Shown: piece by piece, positions 52,701 through 56,472 of the stretch
How positions within the stretch are numbered: the first letter of the stretch is position 1
How the letters are laid out: every line of letters starts with the position of its first letter
Assembly: GCA_023212695.1 (NCBI GenBank)
Contig: JALCCG010000142.1
Coordinates: 1 to 56,472 of the forward strand
From: Sporisorium sorghi
Taxonomy: Eukaryota; Basidiomycota; Ustilaginomycetes; Ustilaginales; Ustilaginaceae
DNA: 56,472 bases
Direction: 5' to 3'
Program-made: the position numbers and the translations under genes
The notes under the pieces: generated by a model
The model's database searches: none
What the model was told of the DNA's origin: nothing
Seen by the model: the letters and a program-made list of their open reading frames with translations, nothing else

Positions 52701-54020
52701 GCCCAGATCGTCGTCGCTCGACGGCGGCTCTTCTTCAATCTCCACGCGCCTGCCTTCGTTCCTCTTCCTGCGTCCGAGCGCTGCGCCTACAAACCCGGCT
52801 GCTGCAGCCGCGAGACCGGCAAACCCTGCCGCCCTTGTACCGCCTCCACCGCTGTTGTTGTGGATGGTGGAGGTCGGCGGCACGTTGGCAGCGGCATAGC
52901 TGTGGTAGTTCGCACCACTGCGCGATCGTCGGGAGGCGATGCTGGCACGTCGGTCCGGACCAAGCCTGCGACCGCCGCCGACGAAGAAGCCGGAGCCGGA
53001 CCCTCCGCCTGTTAGGTGGTCCTCCTCCCAGTCGTCGCTGCCCATGCTACTGCGTCTTGCTCCTCCCGCAGCAGCAGCACCGGCAGCACCGGCTCCAAGC
53101 GCGGCGTAGTTGCCACGAGCCCCGCCTGCCGCCTGGGACGATCCTGCGCCCGTCGCTGCTGCTAGAATCGCACGCTGCTCGCGCCGGCTTTGTCGTCGAC
53201 GTCGCAGACAGCACAGCAAAAGCAGTAGCAGCAAGAGGAGACCGAAGAAGGCGCCCAGAACAATGCCGGCAATCTGGCCGCCAGAGAGACCGTTTGCTGC
53301 GAGGTCGTTGGGGTTGGGCAGGCCGGCTGCTGTGGCTGAAGGGTTGTTGGAGCTTGTGCTGCTCGTGGATGTGGGGTTGGTGTTGGTGGAGTTTGGATTT
53401 GTGCTGGTGGGAGAGACGCTGCCGGAAGGGCCGGTTGTTGGTGAGGTGAGAGTAGACGAAGCGGAAGGTGATGGTGATGTTGAAGTTGGTGCTGCGGTCG
53501 GCGAGGTCGTTGGCGTTGATGCGGTGCTTTCTGGTGGTGCTGTCGAGGGTGCTGTTTGAGCTGTCATTGAGCTCTCTCCCGTACTGGCTGCTGAACTTGC
53601 AGCGCTAGTGGCTGACGAGGGCGATGCAGTCGACGCAGCAGACGATGGCCCTGCAGTAGGCGCCGCCGTCGAAGCAGGCGAAGCATTCCCACCACTACTG
53701 CTCCCCTCCGCAGCACTCGTCGGCGTCGGTATCACACTCTGCCCCGGCGTAGTATACAGCGTCCCCAAATCCGGCGCCGGAAACGGCCCCGTGTACAACA
53801 ACGGCACATTGACCACCGAATATACCACCGCTGTCGTTGTACCCGTGACAACACTCGTAGTCTGGTACGGCGCAAACCCGCCCTGAGGATCGTACACCAC
53901 CTGGGTCAGCGTCGACGTGTACGCGCCCACGCTAGTTGCAGCCGCCGAGTAAGAGAGGTACGAAGGCAGGGCCTGGGCGGTCGGCCCCGGCCCAGGAGCC
54001 TGTTGTGGCAGCGTGGCCAT
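49779..54020 (-). CDS. Large single-pass membrane protein, Ser/Thr-rich (1413 aa)
   Basis: I do not recognise a family. Residues 1 to ~240 form a Ser/Thr/Pro-rich region with a short Tyr-rich start (LPSYLSYSAAATSVGAY, VVYDPQGGFAPYQTTSVV) that looks extracellular. One strong membrane segment follows near residues 243-265 (QIAGIVLGAFFGLLLLLLLL), immediately backed by CCLRRRRQSRREQR, so the C-terminal ~1140 residues should be cytosolic. That part is Ser/Gly/Ala-rich and probably disordered. The layout recalls fungal wall-stress sensors (Mid2/Wsc), but no signal peptide or cysteine-rich WSC domain is seen. The start is the first in-frame ATG (MATLPQQAPG). A missed upstream exon with a signal peptide is possible. 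Confidence 0.75.
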   Translation of the reverse strand: MATLPQQAPGPGPTAQALPSYLSYSAAATSVGAYTSTLTQVVYDPQGGFAPYQTTSVVTGTTTAVVYSVVNVPLLYTGPFPAPDLGTLYTTPGQSVIPTPTSAAEGSSSGGNASPASTAAPTAGPSSAASTASPSSATSAASSAASTGESSMTAQTAPSTAPPESTASTPTTSPTAAPTSTSPSPSASSTLTSPTTGPSGSVSPTSTNPNSTNTNPTSTSSTSSNNPSATAAGLPNPNDLAANGLSGGQIAGIVLGAFFGLLLLLLLLLCCLRRRRQSRREQRAILAAATGAGSSQAAGGARGNYAALGAGAAGAAAAGGARRSSMGSDDWEEDHLTGGGSGSGFFVGGGRRLGPDRRASIASRRSRSGANYHSYAAANVPPTSTIHNNSGGGGTRAAGFAGLAAAAAGFVGAALGRRKRNEGRRVEIEEEPPSSDDDLGDGSMAERRGLMPFHDSPGGGGGGYGSGAEMTEASPGVVSGPAAAIVGAGGAAGYGAGQRRGQRAGSGSPQRAQFVSGYGAAAAAAAAAGGSMSRAGSSALSNSGSSSHATGSSPTSNRLAGGRPTTMSSSNSTGGFTTSGSGTSLPPPPRAPRGSPQSAITYGNVEPSSSGTSHAPTTAADGRLNRFSADTTDSTASGLGGAGFQHPALLGLGGGAALGGLAALAAGHRDSDGSTYSRRRPVPLEGRGSHTSQMSAEELGHLRSTDPERYSRFISTGSNLLGPDYQPSPDLDDGIAAPEAGTLGAGSAYPRARLSTIRSVGEFGEKSDSDAAVTQSRSTAASQPYPSISGASGSLGASSSRSRRVISPLPVYEAQQQPGESLPNYSVSSEQQVQSPMSDAGRFVTPPDSPRNTLGGARSARSSHRPSSEALRNPADESDDDDNDAEPTAQPADDVEQQGGTQLAEAGVASAGILGGVAAGWRRLTMGQYAWVPGASPSSRAHASSHRDSSGDLDDLENRTSQDNYAQRNVSEDSSRLVHQRRASRVESSGQRSGSFRGVHSGSSKEASGSSGEPPARGASGAGTAQRSQRSVSSQNSSARSRGGYAASHSNSSGRRTTSDNSGLDSLSAVAQLSSQSTGSGSSRSGYRSSSNRGRRSVGAPSIDSASAASTGAASYSPSGVLSRGNTTSTREEGTTQTGGATYDPSGWSGEGSSMPDAPGAVSEGDIASSRATGGSSVLEKRKRPRSSSGDGLSRLDSLREVREASSDPFDDALPAVPPIPPAPVSGHYPSASLSAAVSRSALRDTPSQHTTTSNPGSSHLQPLPQRTRIRSLQPSTPAPAPTALAPSLSTPSLGSTSRTDLDTAQLTSGMPASASWRPSPRVASASQRAAEAQAALLMAQQQQRGGATPPRSLHSAADVSAGHRGASLGWARQAEDLEAAPLQREQEEREGVAEEGPDTSNRSFDWPRLFRF

Positions 54021-55381
54021 ATTGCGAGTCCAGCTCGATTGGTGGAAAGAGGGTCCGGGCACAGCCCGGGCCGAGGACGGGGGTGTTGGTGTGGCTGCTC
54101 AGCACGTATTGCAGTGAGTGGGTGGGAAGGCATTAGAGGTGTTGAGGAGGTGTCGAGGAGGTGTTGGTCAAAGTCATCGTGGAGGTCGTTACGGTCGTAA
54201 GATGTCGTGTGGGGGATGAGAGAAAGGTGGTGGAGATGGTGTCAGCTTTCGAACGGTGATGGCGAAGCAGTGTTTCAAGCCATCCCTTGTGATGTCTCGG
54301 ATGAGGGGAGGCAGAATATGGAAGGTGATCCGACGACAGGTGGCTGTCTCACTCTCCAACGATATGCCAAATGGTACAGCCAAACGTGGCAAGATCACCA
54401 ACCCACACCAGCACCAGATCCCAACGCTGTACCTCGAAAGAATACTTACGATCGGATGTGTCGAAGGCCTAGCTGCTACACAGCCCTCTCCCTATACTGC
54501 GGGAGCGATAGACAGTGTCGCCTCGTGCCCTGGCTCACCAGTGCCAACCCAGCAGTGGCGCAATAGCTGGGCTGAGAACGCCGCCGGCGCCGCAAACAAG
54601 ATTCCCGAAAAAATGCAAAAAGAAAGATGAGGCCATGCGTCTCGAAGTCGAGGAGGCCCATCGGATGGTGTTTGAGGGAAAAGGAGATGGAGGACGAGAA
54701 GATAGAAGTTGGAGGCCGGAGCGGAAGCTGTGCACAACCGGGGAAGGAAGGGTGGGAGTGGAAGCCAGGGACAATGAGAGCGAGATGCAAATGAACGAGG
54801 ACGTGCAGCCGCGTGTAAAGTCTACCGAGCTAAGAGAGTCGGTCGCCCGTTGGGGATTGCGGTCGATGAGAGGGGTGTGTCACTTTTCGCTTTCAAGAGG
54901 GTAACACTTGCTCCTATCTCGACGCACTTTGCCGCTGCAAGCGACTGGAAGCACGAAGTTCGATCGCGCCGGTTGACCTAGACGCTTTCTGCAACAGAGC
55001 GGGCTGCATTAGCAGGACGGGAACGGGATCAAGCGTTGTACAGAGGGAGACACCTTTTTTGACAGCCGTACCACGCCGGGCGCTACACAGCTGACTTTCG
55101 GGGCTGAAAAGCAAAATATTAGCCTCAACAGGTTTGGTTGATGTAGAAGAACAAACGATTTAGCCCCTCTTCGATCTTTGGTAAGAGAGGGGTGATAGGG
55201 GTGTGAACGCCGATGGCCATGAGAAAGACAGCCTTGCTCGATGAGGCAAAAAAGCATCGTAGAGTGTCTGTCAACAACAGAGGGCGTGCTGCATGAGACT
55301 CCTATCCGAGAAGAAGCGCAATTTGACGTGAGAGGCACTCGACGCGTCTCAGGAACTCACTTACTGCATCGAGCCCCTTTT
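54021..55381. other. 1.4-kb region upstream of the membrane protein gene
   Basis: It holds that gene's promoter and the ALG13 3' region; both are on the minus strand. Short frames here show no domain. If the membrane protein has a missed 5' exon it should lie here. Confidence 0.45.
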
Positions 55382-56260
55382 CTAGAACTGCATCGCTTCA
55401 TCCACAATCGCCGTGAATCGGGACGCATCGAAATCGGGAAACGCTGCACAATCCGTTCTTCTCGCCCTCGCCACGTCCTCGTGCAGCGTCGCTTCGGACC
55501 CGACAACGAGCAAGTTGTCCTCTCCCAACGCTTGCGCCAGCTCGACCTGGTGGTTGTCCATCAGCGACGTGTTGGGCACCACCACCAGCCTCGGCGTGCG
55601 CGGTCGCATCCGCAGCGTGTCCAGGATCGTCCCTGATCCAGCGTGGCTGATGACCACGTTCGCGGATTCGATGTACGCCTTGAGATCGGGTGCAAATTGA
55701 AACATCTCCAGCTGGATGCCGTGCTGTGTCTCTGCTTGTAATGTCGCTCCCTGGAGTGCGGAGCTGGCGATGCTGGGAGTCAGGCCCGATGCAGCTTGAG
55801 CCTCGTCGAGGATGGTCTGGAAGATGCTCTTGCCTGCATGTCGAGCGTCGTTATCCGACGTCGTGCTCCGAGCCGGTCGAAGACGCAAGCCTGAGATGGT
55901 TCCAGTTTGACCCGGATCAAGGCCGGGGATGTTGGCGCTGCTCTGGTAGACACGTCGACCGTTGACGATGCGCATCCCGGCTTCGGGCACGATCTCGCTC
56001 CCCTCGTCGACCGATGCTAGCGCCGAGCCGGTGATGATGTCGGCGATGGACGAGTTGCCATACTGCACTACCACTTGCGCTTCAGCAGTGTGCCCGGATG
56101 AGGATCGAGGTGCGAGACGAGCAACGGCGTCGAAGAAGGTGTGCGACAGGACGGCACGGATGAGCGAGTCGAAGCGTGTCGTGCCGACCGTGACAAAGAT
56201 GCGCAGCTTGTCCGGCTCTTGTACAGAGGGTAGTGCCGAGTCGTTGGTGATAGCTACCAT
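55382..56260 (-). CDS. ALG13: UDP-GlcNAc transferase subunit Alg13 (292 aa)
   Basis: Alg13 is the catalytic half of the Alg13-Alg14 enzyme that adds the second GlcNAc to the dolichol-linked oligosaccharide on the cytosolic ER face. The glycosyltransferase GT-B hallmarks are IFVTVGTTRFDSLI at residues ~21-34 and the UDP-sugar site VVISHAGSGTILDTLR near 200-213. These are followed by RLVVVPNTSLMDNHQVELAQ. A variable insertion of about 90 residues between the two halves makes it longer than yeast Alg13 (about 200 aa). The ATG at 56260 is chosen because it lies 20 residues before the conserved start; an upstream in-frame ATG at 56386 would add 42 unlike residues. Single exon. It sits beside the contig end. 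Confidence 0.93.
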   Translation of the reverse strand: MVAITNDSALPSVQEPDKLRIFVTVGTTRFDSLIRAVLSHTFFDAVARLAPRSSSGHTAEAQVVVQYGNSSIADIITGSALASVDEGSEIVPEAGMRIVNGRRVYQSSANIPGLDPGQTGTISGLRLRPARSTTSDNDARHAGKSIFQTILDEAQAASGLTPSIASSALQGATLQAETQHGIQLEMFQFAPDLKAYIESANVVISHAGSGTILDTLRMRPRTPRLVVVPNTSLMDNHQVELAQALGEDNLLVVGSEATLHEDVARARRTDCAAFPDFDASRFTAIVDEAMQF

Positions 56261-56394
56261 TCTGGTCGATGGCCGCTCGACTCGACCATGTCGAATTGTG
56301 AGGAGGGTCGAGGTGGCATGGTCGTCGAATGTCGAAAGTGAGAATTCCAAGGCTCGCAAAAACCCCGCGGAAACGCTTTTTTGCATCGTGCACG

Positions 56395-56398
<4 letters not shown>

Positions 56399-56472
<74 letters not shown>
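56399..56472. repeat. Terminal poly(T) tract, T74
   Basis: The window ends in exactly 74 T residues, the mirror of the A74 at the other end. It starts about 140 nt upstream of the ALG13 ATG. Confidence 0.97.

Overview
The window reads as a contig from a basidiomycete fungus, most likely a smut of the Ustilaginales (Ustilago/Sporisorium/Pseudozyma type). That placement is an inference. It rests on long intron-poor genes mixed with genes carrying short 70-110 nt introns, S/T/A-rich proteins, an HDEL-ending ER Hsp70, and a fungal-type Cdc4 myosin light chain. No ribosomal or mitochondrial marker is present to fix the species. I found no tRNA, rRNA, transposon or CRISPR array.

Layout. 0.1-4 kb: a doubtful two-exon mini-gene and an ERCC6L2-like SNF2 helicase (-). 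6.2-6.9 kb: a GPI-anchored Ser-rich wall protein (+). 9.3-13.4 kb: ELF1 elongation factor (-), an ankyrin protein (+) and a seven-transmembrane receptor-like protein (-). 14.7-19 kb: BiP/KAR2 (-) behind a region with four UPRE-like sites, then a U1-type zinc-finger splicing protein (-). 19.1-24.4 kb: nucleoside hydrolase (+), secreted S1/P1 nuclease (-), and an LRR protein with a C-terminal F-box-like segment (+). 24.5-31.5 kb: ATP synthase subunit g (-), myosin essential light chain (+), a GRGGAGN-repeat (Par32/DUF3602-like) protein (-) and exosome subunit RRP45 (+). 31.6-37 kb: a large SAM methyltransferase (-) and elongin C (-). 37.4-47.3 kb: the 2176-aa SANT-domain co-repressor SNT1 (-), the E2 enzyme UBC4 (-) and a 90-aa protein with a mitochondrial-type N-terminus (-). 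49.8-56.3 kb: a 1413-aa single-pass membrane protein (-) and ALG13 (-).

The genes are mostly housekeeping and do not form one pathway. Local themes are ER proteostasis and glycosylation (KAR2, ALG13), nucleic-acid and nucleoside salvage (S1/P1 nuclease beside the nucleoside hydrolase), transcription and ubiquitin (ELF1, ELC1, UBC4, SNT1, the SNF2 protein) and the cell surface (GPI protein, receptor-like protein, single-pass protein). I did not find a convincing undescribed multi-gene system. The most interesting items are the UPRE cluster upstream of BiP, the receptor-like 7TM protein, micro-exons at gene ends, and the exactly matched A74/T74 contig ends, which look like an assembly signature.
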